A DNA stretch of 64,000 nucleotides from positions 1-64,000 of the forward strand of contig CAJSZQ010000004.1 in NCBI GenBank assembly GCA_910574185.1, in the 5' to 3' direction. Source of the stretch: Lachnospiraceae bacterium. GTDB taxonomy: Bacteria; Bacillota; Clostridia; Lachnospirales; Lachnospiraceae. Under the pieces are notes generated by a model. That model was not told the DNA's origin and searched no databases. It saw only the letters and a list, made by a program, of their open reading frames with translations. The position numbers were made by a program, and so were the translations under genes. Numbering within the stretch: position 1 is the first letter of the stretch; each line of letters starts with the position of its first letter. Below, one piece after another: positions 8,391 to 17,831 of this stretch.

Positions 8391-9347
8391 ATGGACTATA
8401 GAATATTTATGCCGGTTTTGATTTCCTTTGCGCTCAGCGCTGTAATTGGACCGGTAGTCATTCCTGTTCTGCGCAAGCTTAAGATGGGACAGACCGAACG
8501 GGAAGAAGGAGTGAAAGAACATTTAAAAAAAGCGGGGACTCCTACGATGGGAGGGGTAATTATTCTGCTCAGTATTGTGATTACTTCTGTATTTTATATC
8601 AGGACGAATCCCCAGATTATTCCGATTCTCTTTGTGACGCTGGGATTCGGTCTGATTGGTTTTCTGGATGATTACCTGAAGGTAGTTATGAAGCGTTCCG
8701 ACGGTTTGTTCCCGAAACAGAAGATGGCCTTACAGATTCTTGTGACGGCGGTATTTGCGTTTTATCTGGTTAAGGTGACAAATATTTCGCTGACTATGCT
8801 GGTGCCCTTTACCGGCGGCAAATATCTGGATTTAGGCTGGCTTGCTATTCCGCTCTTATTTATTGCGGTAATCGGTACGGTGAACGGCGTTAATTTTACT
8901 GATGGACTGGACGGTCTTGCTTCAAGTGTTACCGTGTTGGTAGCAACCTTCTTTACAGTGGTTGCGATTGGAACAAAGAGCGGGATTGAACCGGCGACCT
9001 GTGCGGTAGTGGGAGCTTTGCTGGGATTCCTTCTGTTTAATGTATATCCGGCAAGTGTGTTTATGGGAGATACGGGTTCGCTGGCGCTGGGAGGTTTTGT
9101 GGCTTCCACAGCCTATATGCTTCAGATGCCGCTTTTTATATTAATTGTGGGTCTAATCTATCTCGTGGAAGTACTGTCGGTAATGATACAGGTGACGTAT
9201 TTTAAAAAGACGGGAGGTAAAAGGATTTTTAAAATGGCGCCGATTCATCATCATTTTGAGCTTTGCGGATGGTCAGAAACCAGGATTGTCGCGGTATTTT
9301 CTATTGCGACTACGATTCTGTGCCTGGTTGCATTGATGGCCGTATAA
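8391..9347 (+). CDS. mraY: Phospho-N-acetylmuramoyl-pentapeptide transferase MraY
   Basis: This 318-residue polytopic enzyme makes lipid I by moving phospho-MurNAc-pentapeptide from UDP to undecaprenyl phosphate on the cytoplasmic face. Family signatures are visible: GTPTMGG near residue 49, LDDYLK near 90, NFTDGLDGLA near 170, FMGDTGSLALGG near 225 and the IHHHFE loop near 285. About ten hydrophobic helices are present. The ATG has a CGAGGTG ribosome site, and murD follows 15 bp later. Confidence 0.97.
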   Translation: MDYRIFMPVLISFALSAVIGPVVIPVLRKLKMGQTEREEGVKEHLKKAGTPTMGGVIILLSIVITSVFYIRTNPQIIPILFVTLGFGLIGFLDDYLKVVMKRSDGLFPKQKMALQILVTAVFAFYLVKVTNISLTMLVPFTGGKYLDLGWLAIPLLFIAVIGTVNGVNFTDGLDGLASSVTVLVATFFTVVAIGTKSGIEPATCAVVGALLGFLLFNVYPASVFMGDTGSLALGGFVASTAYMLQMPLFILIVGLIYLVEVLSVMIQVTYFKKTGGKRIFKMAPIHHHFELCGWSETRIVAVFSIATTILCLVALMAV

Positions 9348-9362
9348 TATTAGGAGGAAACT

Positions 9363-10715
9363 ATGGAAATAGCAGGAAAAAGAGTTCTTGTCTTCGGTTC
9401 CGGGATTAGCGGAATTGGAGCGGCAGGGATTTTGGAAGGACGCGGGGCGAAAGTTACGCTTTATGATGCCAACGACAAGCTGGATAAAGAAGCGCTTCAG
9501 GGGAAGATGCGGGAAGATAGCCGGATGAAGATTGTTCTTGGAGTATTTCCAGAGAAGCTTTTAGAGGAGCTGGATTTGGTGGTTATCAGTCCAGGCGTGC
9601 CGACGGATATTCCAGTTGTGAACCAGATGAAGGAGAGAGGGATTCCGGTAGTCGGGGAAGTGGAGCTTGCTTATGAACTTGGCAGGGGAGATGTTTTTGC
9701 AATTACGGGAACCAACGGGAAGACTACTACGACAGCTCTTTTGGGCGAGATAATGAAGAATGTAAAAAGCAGCGTCTACGTAGTGGGAAATATTGGGACT
9801 CCATATACAAATGTGGTGGAAGAGACAAAGGATGATTCCGTTATTGTAGCTGAGATGAGCAGCTTTCAATTGGAGACAATTGTGGATTTCAGGCCGCGAG
9901 TGGCTGCGATTCTTAATATTACGCCAGACCATCTGAACCGTCATCATACGATGGAGGCATATATAGAAGCTAAGAAGAATGTGGCCAGGAATCAGGGAGC
10001 GGATGATATCTGCGTACTCAATTATGAGGATGAGATACTGCGGGAATTTGGAGAAACATTGGTTCCTCAGGTTCTATATTTCAGCAGTCAGCGTAAACTA
10101 GAGAAAGGCATTTATCTTGAAGATGGCAATATTATTTACCGGAATCCGGAGGAATGTGTGGTATGCAGCGTAAAGGAACTGAAGCTTCTCGGAACTCATA
10201 ATTACGAGAATGTGATGGCGGCAGTAGCTATGGCGGCGTCTTATGGGATTCCGATGGAGAGTATCCGCAGTACAATCCGGGCGTTTGCCGGCGTGGAGCA
10301 CAGAATTGAATTTGTGGCTGAGAAGAATGGAGTTGCCTATTATAATGATTCAAAGGGGACGAATCCAGATGCGGCAATCAAAGGGATTCAGGCGATGATT
10401 CGCCCCACCTATCTGATTGGGGGCGGTTACGATAAACAGTCTTCCTATAAAGAATGGATTGATAACTTTGAGGGGAAAGTTAAGAAGCTGCTTCTGATTG
10501 GAGAGACAAAGGAGAAGATTGCAGAAGAGGCAGAGAAATGCGGTTTTCGAGATATTATACTCTTTGAGACCTTTGATGAGGCTGTTCTTACGGCCGCCAG
10601 GCTGGCGGAGCCGGGCGATGCGGTACTGCTTTCACCTGCGTGTGCGAGCTGGGGCATGTTTAAGAATTATGAAGAACGGGGAGATAAATTTAAAGAGATT
10701 GTAAATTCCTTATAG
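9363..10715 (+). CDS. murD: UDP-N-acetylmuramoyl-L-alanine--D-glutamate ligase MurD
   Basis: This 450-residue Mur ligase adds D-Glu to UDP-MurNAc-L-Ala in the cytoplasm using ATP. An N-terminal Rossmann domain (VLVFGSGISGIGAA) is followed by the ATP-binding loop GTNGKTTTTALLGE near residue 117, the ITPDHLNRH segment, and the C-terminal domain with YYNDSKGTNPDA and LLSPACASWGMF. Length and motif order are standard. AGGAGG lies just upstream of the ATG, and the next gene starts 16 bp downstream. Confidence 0.97.
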   Translation: MEIAGKRVLVFGSGISGIGAAGILEGRGAKVTLYDANDKLDKEALQGKMREDSRMKIVLGVFPEKLLEELDLVVISPGVPTDIPVVNQMKERGIPVVGEVELAYELGRGDVFAITGTNGKTTTTALLGEIMKNVKSSVYVVGNIGTPYTNVVEETKDDSVIVAEMSSFQLETIVDFRPRVAAILNITPDHLNRHHTMEAYIEAKKNVARNQGADDICVLNYEDEILREFGETLVPQVLYFSSQRKLEKGIYLEDGNIIYRNPEECVVCSVKELKLLGTHNYENVMAAVAMAASYGIPMESIRSTIRAFAGVEHRIEFVAEKNGVAYYNDSKGTNPDAAIKGIQAMIRPTYLIGGGYDKQSSYKEWIDNFEGKVKKLLLIGETKEKIAEEAEKCGFRDIILFETFDEAVLTAARLAEPGDAVLLSPACASWGMFKNYEERGDKFKEIVNSL

Positions 10716-10731
10716 GGAGGCAGCAGACAAG

Positions 10732-11814
10732 GTGCCGGGATTAAAAAAGCGAAAATATGACTATACGCTTCTTGCAGCGTTATTTCTACTAATGATAATG
10801 GGACTTGTGATTTTGTACAGTACCAGTGCGTATAACGGGGAAGTGAAATTTCATGATTCCTTTTACTATCTGAAAAAGCAGGTATTTGCAACCCTTCTTG
10901 GTATTGCTGCAATGTTTGTCATGGCAGGTATGGACTATCATATCTGGAGACATTTTGCAATTCCAGGATACATGATAGCAATTTTTTTATCTATTGCGGT
11001 TATGTTGTTTGGAAGTGAGTATAATGGGTCCAAAAGATGGCTGTCTTTAGGGCCTTTTTCATTTCAGCCTTCAGAGTTTGCCAAAGTCGCGGTAATCTTG
11101 TTTCTGGCGTATCTGGTTACGAAAAATGTGAAAAAAATGGGCAATATGCGAACAATGTTTCTGATAATGGTCAGCATTTTGCCGATTGTAGGACTGGTAG
11201 GTGCAAGTAACTTAAGTACGGCGATTATCATACTGGGAATCGGTGTTATTCTGGTTTTTGTGGCAAGTCCGAAATATGCACAGTTTATTTGGATGGGAGC
11301 GCTTGGCTGCGGCTTTATGGGAATCTTTCTTGCTTTGGAAAGCTATCGTTTGGAGCGACTTGCAATCTGGAGAAATCCGGAGAAGTTTGAGAAGGGTTAC
11401 CAGACTCTGCAAGGGTTGTATGCGATAGGTTCCGGCGGGCTTTTCGGCAGGGGGTTAGGAGAGAGTGTACAGAAGCTTGGCTTTGTTCCGGAAGCTCAGA
11501 ATGACATGATTTTTTCAATTGTCTGCGAGGAATTAGGGTTGTTTGGAGCCGGATTTATTCTGATATTATTTTTGATTTTAATCTGGCGTTTCTTTGTAAT
11601 CGCAACCCATGCCGCTGATTTATTCGGCGCGCTGATTGCATCGGGCGCTATGGCGCATATGATGATACAGGTGATACTGAATATAGCAGTTGTTACGAAT
11701 ACGATTCCAAATACAGGAATCACATTGCCGTTTATCAGTTATGGGGGAACCTCGGTTGTTTTCCTTCTTCTGGAAATGGGGCTTGTGCTTAGTGTGTCTT
11801 CTTTGGTAAAATGA
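10732..11814 (+). CDS. ftsW: SEDS-family peptidoglycan glycosyltransferase FtsW/SpoVE
   Basis: 360 residues with ten predicted membrane helices. SEDS proteins polymerise lipid II into glycan strands and pair with a class B PBP. Signatures include GSKRWLSLGPFSFQPSEFAK near residue 100, GLYAIGSGGLFGRGLGES in the large extracytoplasmic loop, and NTGITLPFISYGGTS near the C-terminus. The start is a GTG (10732) after GGGAGG. FtsW (vegetative) and SpoVE (sporulation) cannot be separated by sequence alone; dcw position favours FtsW. The expected murG neighbour is absent. Confidence 0.93.
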   Translation: MPGLKKRKYDYTLLAALFLLMIMGLVILYSTSAYNGEVKFHDSFYYLKKQVFATLLGIAAMFVMAGMDYHIWRHFAIPGYMIAIFLSIAVMLFGSEYNGSKRWLSLGPFSFQPSEFAKVAVILFLAYLVTKNVKKMGNMRTMFLIMVSILPIVGLVGASNLSTAIIILGIGVILVFVASPKYAQFIWMGALGCGFMGIFLALESYRLERLAIWRNPEKFEKGYQTLQGLYAIGSGGLFGRGLGESVQKLGFVPEAQNDMIFSIVCEELGLFGAGFILILFLILIWRFFVIATHAADLFGALIASGAMAHMMIQVILNIAVVTNTIPNTGITLPFISYGGTSVVFLLLEMGLVLSVSSLVK

Positions 11815-11863
11815 TACTACAGAGTTACAGGGGATTCATGCACATCTGCGGGGAGGAGTTTAG

Positions 11864-12712
11864 ATGGCAAGACGAAGGAGAAAGAGGAGAAGGAGTCACA
11901 GATTGTATGCTTTGATTATAATTTTGCTGGGAGTGGCAATCATTGCTATATCTGTGTATCTTTTGTTTTATGTACAGGGGATTGAGATTAAGGGAAATGA
12001 ATATACGGCAGATAAGGTGATTTTGGAATCGGTGCAAAAGGATAAATACTCCGTTAATTCGTTATATTTGATTATCAAGTATCGTTTCATGGAGCATGAG
12101 GTGCCGGGGAGCCTTACGTCAATTAAAGTAGGCTTAAAAAATCCATGGACGATTAAAGTTATGGTGAAGGAAAAACCGATTGTTGGTTATATTACGGAGG
12201 ATGAGGAATATGTCTTTTTTGATAAGACAGGGACCGTCGTATTAAAAGGTCGAGAGATGGTAGAAGGGGTTCCTGGAATTGAAGGAGTCGCCGTGGGGGA
12301 GTCGAAGCTGTATAAACCGTTGAATTTGAAGGATGAGAAATTTCTTGAGGCGATTCTTAATGTGGCGCAGGAGGTTAAAAACTATAAGCTTGAGCCAGAT
12401 AAGATTGTCTGTGTGAGCGATGGGATTGAACTGTATTTCGGAAGTATTCGCGTTGTGTTGGGAATGGATGTTACGACTGAGAAGATGGCGCAGATAACGC
12501 CGATTCTGGCTAAGCTGGAAGGAAGAGCCGGGACGCTTGACTTACAGCATTTTATGGATGAATCGAATGTTATTCCCTTCACCGCAGATTTGCCGGAAGA
12601 TGAAACAAACGAACAGGATGGGGAGGATACTTCCGATGAGGGCAATGATGAATACCCAGAAGATAGCGGTGATGATGAAGATTCAGAGTATGATAATGAT
12701 GATGAATATTAA
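11864..12712 (+). CDS. divIB: Cell division protein DivIB/FtsQ with acidic C-terminal tail
   Basis: 282 residues: a very basic cytoplasmic start (MARRRRKRRRS), one membrane helix at about 13-34, then a POTRA/FtsQ-type domain (VQGIEIKGNEYTADKVILES) and a beta domain. DivIB stabilises the FtsL/DivIC complex at the septum. The last 40 residues are mostly Asp and Glu (GDDEDSEYDNDDEY), echoing the tail of the first PBP. The ATG follows GGGGAGGAG. It is the last gene before the ftsZ promoter. Confidence 0.88.
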   Translation: MARRRRKRRRSHRLYALIIILLGVAIIAISVYLLFYVQGIEIKGNEYTADKVILESVQKDKYSVNSLYLIIKYRFMEHEVPGSLTSIKVGLKNPWTIKVMVKEKPIVGYITEDEEYVFFDKTGTVVLKGREMVEGVPGIEGVAVGESKLYKPLNLKDEKFLEAILNVAQEVKNYKLEPDKIVCVSDGIELYFGSIRVVLGMDVTTEKMAQITPILAKLEGRAGTLDLQHFMDESNVIPFTADLPEDETNEQDGEDTSDEGNDEYPEDSGDDEDSEYDNDDEY

Positions 12713-12787
12713 AAGCTATTGTTTGCATGTTTTACACGAACTGTAACAAAAAAGGGGAAAAAGGTTACTAAAAACGGCAAATAGCTA

Positions 12788-12816
12788 TTGATATTTTGCG
12801 CAAAAGCTTATATTAT
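12788..12816 (+). promoter_or_regulatory. Sigma-A promoter of ftsZ
   Basis: TTGATA (12788-12793), a 17-bp spacer, TATTAT (12811-12816). It lies in the 203-bp gap between divIB and ftsZ. A second TATAAT at 12841-12846 could serve as an alternative -10, but no good -35 partner is visible. Confidence 0.6.
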
Positions 12817-12915
12817 AGTATATATATGGCAAAGTCTGTGTATAATTCGTCTATCAAACTTGGACGATAAGGGATGTATATTTATATTATAAGGATGACG
12901 AAGGAGGAGAAACCC

Positions 12916-14124
12916 TTGCTGGAAATTAAGACAAACGAATCAGAAGCGGCGGCAAAAATAATTGTTGTAGGTGTCGGCGGAGGCGGTAACAACGCTGTTA
13001 ACCGAATGATTGATGAACAAATTGCCGGTGTTGAATTTATAGCAATTAATACAGATAAACAGGCGTTACAGTTATGTAAGGCTCCTACGCTGATGCAGAT
13101 TGGTGATAAGATTACAAAGGGGCTTGGAGCGGGAGCAAGACCTGAGATTGGAGAGAAGGCGGCTGAAGAAAGCGCGGAAGAGGTTTCTGCTGCTTTAAAA
13201 GGCGCAGACATGGTTTTTGTTACATGCGGAATGGGAGGCGGAACCGGAACCGGAGCGACTCCTGTGGTGGCGCGTATTGCCAAGGAACAAGGCGCTCTTA
13301 CCGTAGGCGTTGTAACAAAGCCTTTCCGTTTTGAGTCTAAAACTCGTATGAACAATGCGCTTGGCGGAATCGAGAAGTTAAAAGAGAGTGTGGATACGCT
13401 GATTGTTATTCCGAACGACAAGTTGTTAGAGGTCGTTGACAGAAGAACAACTATGCCGGAAGCTTTGAAAAAAGCGGATGAGGTATTACAGCAGGGTATT
13501 CAGGGTATCACTGATTTGATTAATGTACCTTCTTTGATTAACCTTGACTTTGCGGACGTGCAGACAGTTATGACAGATAAAGGCATTGCCCATATTGGAA
13601 TCGGCCAGGGACGTGGAGACGACAAGGCGCTTGAGGCAGTTAAGCAGGCGGTTGCCAGTCCTCTGCTTGAGACAACCATTGCGGGAGCTTCTCATGTAAT
13701 TATCAATGTTTCCGGCGATATTACGCTGATGGACGCATCTGACGCGGCAGAATACGTGCAGGAACTTGCCGGAGAAGACGCTAACATTATCTTTGGAGCT
13801 ATGTACGATGATTCGAGAGCGGATGAAGCAACGATTACAGTGATTGCAACTGGATTACATAATGTTGGAGGCACTTCTTCAAAATTAAAATCCAGATTAG
13901 AAGGAGTACAGCGTCAGACTATGGTGCCTCCGGCTTCTTCTTATGAGAGACAAGTATATTCGCCAAGGGTAGACTTAGGCGGGGCGGCGGGAGCCAAAGC
14001 TGGAGTAACGCCTATGCCAAGAAGAACCGTAGGTGGAACAGCCCCAACCTTAGAGGCGCCAAAAGTACCAAGCTCCAAGGTGAAAGAACAGTCTATCAAG
14101 ATACCAGACTTCTTTAAAAAATAA
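12916..14124 (+). CDS. ftsZ: Cell division protein FtsZ
   Basis: The tubulin-like GTPase that assembles the Z ring. The frame opens at ATG 12874, but AAGGAGG at 12901-12907 sits 8 bp before a TTG at 12916 and lies inside that longer frame, so TTG is the likely start (402 residues, beginning [14 protein letters not shown]). The N-terminal Rossmann loop reads [14 protein letters not shown] (GGGGNN rather than the commoner GGAGNN). The tubulin signature [13 protein letters not shown], the T7 loop [11 protein letters not shown], and a terminal peptide [10 protein letters not shown] that binds partners such as FtsA/SepF are all present. Confidence 0.97.
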   Translation: MLEIKTNESEAAAKIIVVGVGGGGNNAVNRMIDEQIAGVEFIAINTDKQALQLCKAPTLMQIGDKITKGLGAGARPEIGEKAAEESAEEVSAALKGADMVFVTCGMGGGTGTGATPVVARIAKEQGALTVGVVTKPFRFESKTRMNNALGGIEKLKESVDTLIVIPNDKLLEVVDRRTTMPEALKKADEVLQQGIQGITDLINVPSLINLDFADVQTVMTDKGIAHIGIGQGRGDDKALEAVKQAVASPLLETTIAGASHVIINVSGDITLMDASDAAEYVQELAGEDANIIFGAMYDDSRADEATITVIATGLHNVGGTSSKLKSRLEGVQRQTMVPPASSYERQVYSPRVDLGGAAGAKAGVTPMPRRTVGGTAPTLEAPKVPSSKVKEQSIKIPDFFKK

Positions 14125-14137
14125 ATATATTTACTCA

Positions 14138-14168
14138 GGACACCAGGATTTCCCGGTGTCCGTTTTTT
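14138..14168 (+). terminator. Rho-independent terminator after ftsZ
   Basis: GGACACC (14138-14144) and GGTGTCC (14155-14161) form a stem followed by a run of six T. It begins 14 bp after the ftsZ stop and separates the division operon from the sporulation genes. Confidence 0.85.
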
Positions 14169-14170
14169 AT

Positions 14171-14230
14171 GAGTCTTAGAAACGAAGGCATTCCTGAGTT
14201 TCTTAGACTAAGTTGGCAGTTAGTTCATTT
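14171..14230. repeat. Degenerate copy of the intergenic palindromic element
   Basis: GTCTTAGAAAC and GTTTCTTAGAC form an 11-bp inverted repeat (one mismatch) around GAAGGCATTCCTGA. The same GAAGGC-N3-CCTGAG core with flanking TTAG pairs occurs at 33965-33990, 34185-34215 and, reversed, at 62130-62160, so this looks like an eroded family member. The rest of the 14231-14339 stretch shows nothing recognisable. Confidence 0.5.
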
Positions 14231-14339
14231 CCGCGTTGCTCAGCGTTGCGTAAATACGGCCCCTGTCTGCTGTATCTCAGAGAACGCTTCCGGTCCTCAC
14301 AATCCTAAAAATATTCTAAGAGAAATCACCTGCGAGTCC

Positions 14340-14405
14340 TGTCGAAAGAATCTTCATTTTTCTCAGCATCAACTGACAAATTCTTTATTGGCCATCCCAT
14401 ATAAT
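14340..14405 (+). promoter_or_regulatory. Spo0A-type spoIIG promoter
   Basis: TGTCGAA, a perfect Spo0A box, lies at 14340-14346. CTGACA (14373-14378) and TATAAT (14400-14405) are separated by 21 bp. This matches the unusual architecture of the Bacillus spoIIG promoter, which uses sigma-A with an over-long spacer and needs Spo0A~P. The -35-like element also contains GACAAA, the reverse of a 0A-box core. The spoIIGA start is 87 bp downstream. Assigned by pattern. Confidence 0.6.
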
Positions 14406-14491
14406 AAATTTTGCCTGGCTGCCATGGTATGTTTGAAAGACTTGAGCTTTATCAGAGGCTGCCAGAGGAAAATTTGAAAAGAGGACGGAAT

Positions 14492-15268
14492 GTGTATTAT
14501 GAACTGTACATAGACGTATTATTTCTTGTGAATTTCCTGATGGACTATATATTGCTCCTCGTCGCAAAAAAAGTGTTAAGATTCACTTCTTCTTATGGAA
14601 GAATCTGTGTCGGAGCCTTGTTAGGAGCTTTCTTGACTTGCATTGTGACGGCTGTTGGGATTCCATTTACGTTTATGAAAGTCGTATTGTTCTACATTCT
14701 GGTGCCGTCGGCTATGTTGCTTACAGCACTTCCCATTCGGAGTCTCCAAAGCTTTTTCCGAGCTCTGGTAACATTATATATCAGTGGTTTTCTGGTAGGG
14801 GGGATTTTTGAATACTTAAACCAGTATATAGAGGTTGGAAGTTTGTTTTTTGCGCTGGCCATGGCAAGCTATTATCTTGCTTCCGGAGTATTGAAAATAT
14901 TGGCCATGTTATTCCATTTTGGGGAGTCTCATTGCTCTGTAATCCTGTTTTTTGGCGGGAAAAGCTGTCGTGCAGAAGCAATTGTGGATACAGGGAATCA
15001 TTTGAGAGACGAGGTTAGCGGAAAATCTGTCAGTATTATCAGTAACAGACTGGCGGAGAAGCTCTTTGGCGAAAAAATGCCTGAAGGGCTGCGCTACATT
15101 CCCTATCGGACAATCGGGAAGGGAACAGGAGTTATTCCAGTGTTGTCAATCGACCTCATCTGTATAGATGGAAAGGAGGAACAGCGGGTGGAACAGCCTA
15201 TGGTTGCAATTAGTGAAGAATCCTCTTTTGGAAGTGAATGCGATGTGATATTAAACCCAGATATATGA
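14492..15268 (+). CDS. spoIIGA: Sigma-E processing protease SpoIIGA
   Basis: Membrane aspartic protease that cleaves pro-sigma-E in the mother cell after a signal from the forespore protein SpoIIR. The frame opens at 14411, but GTG 14492 is the likely start: it follows AGAGGACGG and gives the family N-terminus [19 protein letters not shown] (258 residues). Five hydrophobic helices fill residues 1-150. The cytoplasmic half carries AIVDTGNHL, the D-T-G catalytic triplet, near residue 167. sigE follows 17 bp downstream, the conserved pairing. Confidence 0.93.
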   Translation: MYYELYIDVLFLVNFLMDYILLLVAKKVLRFTSSYGRICVGALLGAFLTCIVTAVGIPFTFMKVVLFYILVPSAMLLTALPIRSLQSFFRALVTLYISGFLVGGIFEYLNQYIEVGSLFFALAMASYYLASGVLKILAMLFHFGESHCSVILFFGGKSCRAEAIVDTGNHLRDEVSGKSVSIISNRLAEKLFGEKMPEGLRYIPYRTIGKGTGVIPVLSIDLICIDGKEEQRVEQPMVAISEESSFGSECDVILNPDI

Positions 15269-15285
15269 GCAGGAGGAGGGTAAGC

Positions 15286-16023
15286 ATGATGAATTTAGTA
15301 GTACCTGGTAAATGGAAATGGAAGATTATTTCAAATGCTAAAACATTTTTATTTCCAGAGGCCAGAGAGGTATATTACATTGGCGGGGCGGATGTTCTGC
15401 CGGCTCCGTTGGATGCAAAAGAGGAGGCGGAAACGATTGCCGAGATTGGGACGGAGACAGAGCAGAGAGCAAAGAAAATACTGATTGAACATAATTTGAG
15501 ATTGGTGGTATACATAGCTAAAAAATTTGATAATACAGGAATCGGAGTGGAGGATTTGATTTCTATAGGAACAATTGGACTCATTAAGGCAATCAACACG
15601 TTTAATCCACAGAAAAAAATCAAACTTGCCACCTATGCCTCCCGCTGTATTGAGAATGAAATTCTCATGTATCTGCGGAGAAATAATAAAACAAAACTGG
15701 AAGTATCCATTGATGAACCGTTGAATGTGGATTGGGATGGCAATGAACTTCTGCTATCCGATATACTGGGAACGGATGAGGACACTATATACAGGGATTT
15801 AGAGAGCGAAGCAGAGAGGAAGGTGCTGATAAAGGCCCTTGGAAGGCTTTCTGGCAGGGAACAGATGATTGTCCGTATGCGGTTTGGAATCGGCACCCAA
15901 AACGGAGAAGAAAAGACACAGAAAGAGGTGGCAGATATGCTGGGAATATCCCAGTCCTATATTTCCCGTTTGGAGAAAAAAATTATGCAGAGATTAAAAC
16001 GTGAAATGGTAAAATATGTGTGA
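15286..16023 (+). CDS. sigE: RNA polymerase sporulation sigma factor SigE (pro-sigma-E)
   Basis: Early mother-cell sigma factor made as an inactive precursor. AGGAGGAGGG lies just before paired ATGs at 15286 and 15289; the longer frame from 15238 overlaps spoIIGA and lacks a ribosome site. The 245-residue product starts with a hydrophobic/basic pro-sequence of about 29 residues ending [15 protein letters not shown], the conserved SpoIIGA cleavage region. Region 2 ([33 protein letters not shown]) and region 4 ([20 protein letters not shown]) are intact. Confidence 0.96.
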   Translation: MMNLVVPGKWKWKIISNAKTFLFPEAREVYYIGGADVLPAPLDAKEEAETIAEIGTETEQRAKKILIEHNLRLVVYIAKKFDNTGIGVEDLISIGTIGLIKAINTFNPQKKIKLATYASRCIENEILMYLRRNNKTKLEVSIDEPLNVDWDGNELLLSDILGTDEDTIYRDLESEAERKVLIKALGRLSGREQMIVRMRFGIGTQNGEEKTQKEVADMLGISQSYISRLEKKIMQRLKREMVKYV

Positions 16024-16057
16024 ATGTGATACACTAAAAGAAAAAGGGGATGAATTC

Positions 16058-17665
16058 ATGAAGCTAACATTTATTGGCGCAGCCCATGAAGTTACTGGAA
16101 GTTGTCATTTGCTTCAGGCATGCGGGAAGAACATTCTGGTGGATTGCGGACTTGAGCAGGGACCGGATCTGTACGAGAACCAGGATATTCCGGTTAACGC
16201 GGCGGATATTGACTATATACTGCTGACCCATGCGCACATTGATCATTCGGGAAAGATACCGTTTCTTTGTAAACATGGTTTTCAGGGGGAAATCGTCACT
16301 ACATTTGCCACGTCGGATTTGTGCAACATTATGTTGCGCGATAGTGCGCACATTCAGGAATTTGAGGCGGAATGGAGAAACCGCAAAGGTAGAAGAAGCG
16401 GAGCGCCAGAGTTTGAACCGCTTTATACCATGGAGGATGCAGAGGCGGCAATTAAGCTTCTTGCACCTTGCGGTTATGATCAGAGAATTACGCTCTGTGA
16501 GGGTATAGAAGTACGGTTTATGGATGTGGGGCATCTTTTGGGTTCTGCAAGTGTTGAGGTATGGATTACAGAAGACGGGATTTCAAAGAAGATTGTATTT
16601 TCCGGCGACGTGGGGAATCCGAACCAGCCAATTATTAAAAGTCCTCAGTATGTGAAAGAAGCCGACTATATTGTAGTTGAATCTACTTATGGGGACAGGA
16701 CTCATGGGGATGTGATTCCGGATTATGTAGGAGAATTTACCAAGATTCTTTCCGAGACTTTTGCAAGAGGAGGCAATGTGGTAATTCCGTCCTTTGCGGT
16801 AGGACGTACCCAGGAGATATTATATTTTATTCGGGAAATCAAAGAGAGGAATCTTGTTTCAGATTATCCGGATTTTGAAGTGTATGTGGATAGTCCGCTG
16901 GCTGTGGAAGCAACGAAGGTATTCAATAAAAATGTAAAATCATGCTTTGATGAAAAGGCTATGGAACTGGTGAATAGAGGAATTAATCCGCTTCAGTTTC
17001 CAGGGCTTAAAACGTCGGTTACCAGTGATGATTCTAAGCTGATTAACTTTGATGAGAAGCCGAAAGTTATTATTTCTGCATCCGGTATGTGTGATGCAGG
17101 ACGTATCCGTCATCATCTGAAGCACAATCTCTGGAGAGAAGAGTGTACAATTTGCTTTGTAGGGTATCAGGCAGTGGGAACGCTTGGCCGAAAGCTGATT
17201 GAAGGGGCGGAATTTGTGAAGCTGTTCGGAGAAAATATTACAGTAAACGCTCATATCGTAACGCTGAAGGGCATCAGCGGTCATGCGGATATGAACGGGC
17301 TCCTGGCTTGGCTAAAGGGCTTTGAGAAAAAACCAGAACGGATTATGGTAGTACATGGCGAGGATGCGGTAACTGACAGATTCGCCGGGCTTGTTTCCGA
17401 GCAGATTGGATGTCCGGCCTTTGCGCCATATTCTGGAGGCTGTGTGGATTTAGTAACCAATACGATTATCACAGCAGGAACGCCTGTGCCGAAGAAGGTG
17501 ACAGAGAAGCCTGCCAGAGCACGCGCGAACGCGGCCTTTGAGCGTGTTATTGCAGCCGCTAAGAGACTTATGCAGGTGGTTCTTAAGAACGAAGGTCTCG
17601 CTAATAAGGACCTTGCTAAATTTGAGACACAGATTCAGAATCTTGCGGATAAATGGGACAGATAA
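16058..17665 (+). CDS. MBL-fold/beta-CASP hydrolase (RNA-processing type)
   Basis: 535 residues from ATG 16058, which follows AAAGGGGATG; an upstream in-frame start at 16016 overlaps sigE and has no ribosome site. The metallo-beta-lactamase core has the zinc motif THAHIDHSGKIP near residue 58, GSASVEVW near 160 and FSGDVGNP near 182. The beta-CASP insert shows PSFAVGRTQEILY and SASGMCDAGRIRHHLK, and the final histidine lies in VHGEDA. Such proteins are usually ribonucleases or RNA 3'-end processors, with the exact substrate unknown. A C-terminal helical extension follows. It interrupts the common sigE-sigG adjacency. Confidence 0.88.
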   Translation: MKLTFIGAAHEVTGSCHLLQACGKNILVDCGLEQGPDLYENQDIPVNAADIDYILLTHAHIDHSGKIPFLCKHGFQGEIVTTFATSDLCNIMLRDSAHIQEFEAEWRNRKGRRSGAPEFEPLYTMEDAEAAIKLLAPCGYDQRITLCEGIEVRFMDVGHLLGSASVEVWITEDGISKKIVFSGDVGNPNQPIIKSPQYVKEADYIVVESTYGDRTHGDVIPDYVGEFTKILSETFARGGNVVIPSFAVGRTQEILYFIREIKERNLVSDYPDFEVYVDSPLAVEATKVFNKNVKSCFDEKAMELVNRGINPLQFPGLKTSVTSDDSKLINFDEKPKVIISASGMCDAGRIRHHLKHNLWREECTICFVGYQAVGTLGRKLIEGAEFVKLFGENITVNAHIVTLKGISGHADMNGLLAWLKGFEKKPERIMVVHGEDAVTDRFAGLVSEQIGCPAFAPYSGGCVDLVTNTIITAGTPVPKKVTEKPARARANAAFERVIAAAKRLMQVVLKNEGLANKDLAKFETQIQNLADKWDR

Positions 17666-17831
17666 TTTATCGGTAAATTTCTGCCTGTGTACAGACAGGA
17701 ATCTTGGTTGTCAAGGTCTAAAAGTTTTTTTATTTTCCCCTCAGAGGGAATAACAAGAGTGCATATGGACAGAATTTCTACTAGATAGAATCACAGTCTG
17801 TGATGAATATACATCTGGCGGGAGGTCTGTT

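Noticed and set aside
14169-14477. 102-residue ORF after ftsZ
   Set aside because: It runs through the terminator tail, a repeat and the spoIIGA promoter, has no ribosome site, and its composition is not protein-like.
17700-17831. Sigma-F/G promoter for sigG
   Set aside because: GCATA at 17761 is a possible -35, but no matching -10 at the right distance was found, so it was not annotated.
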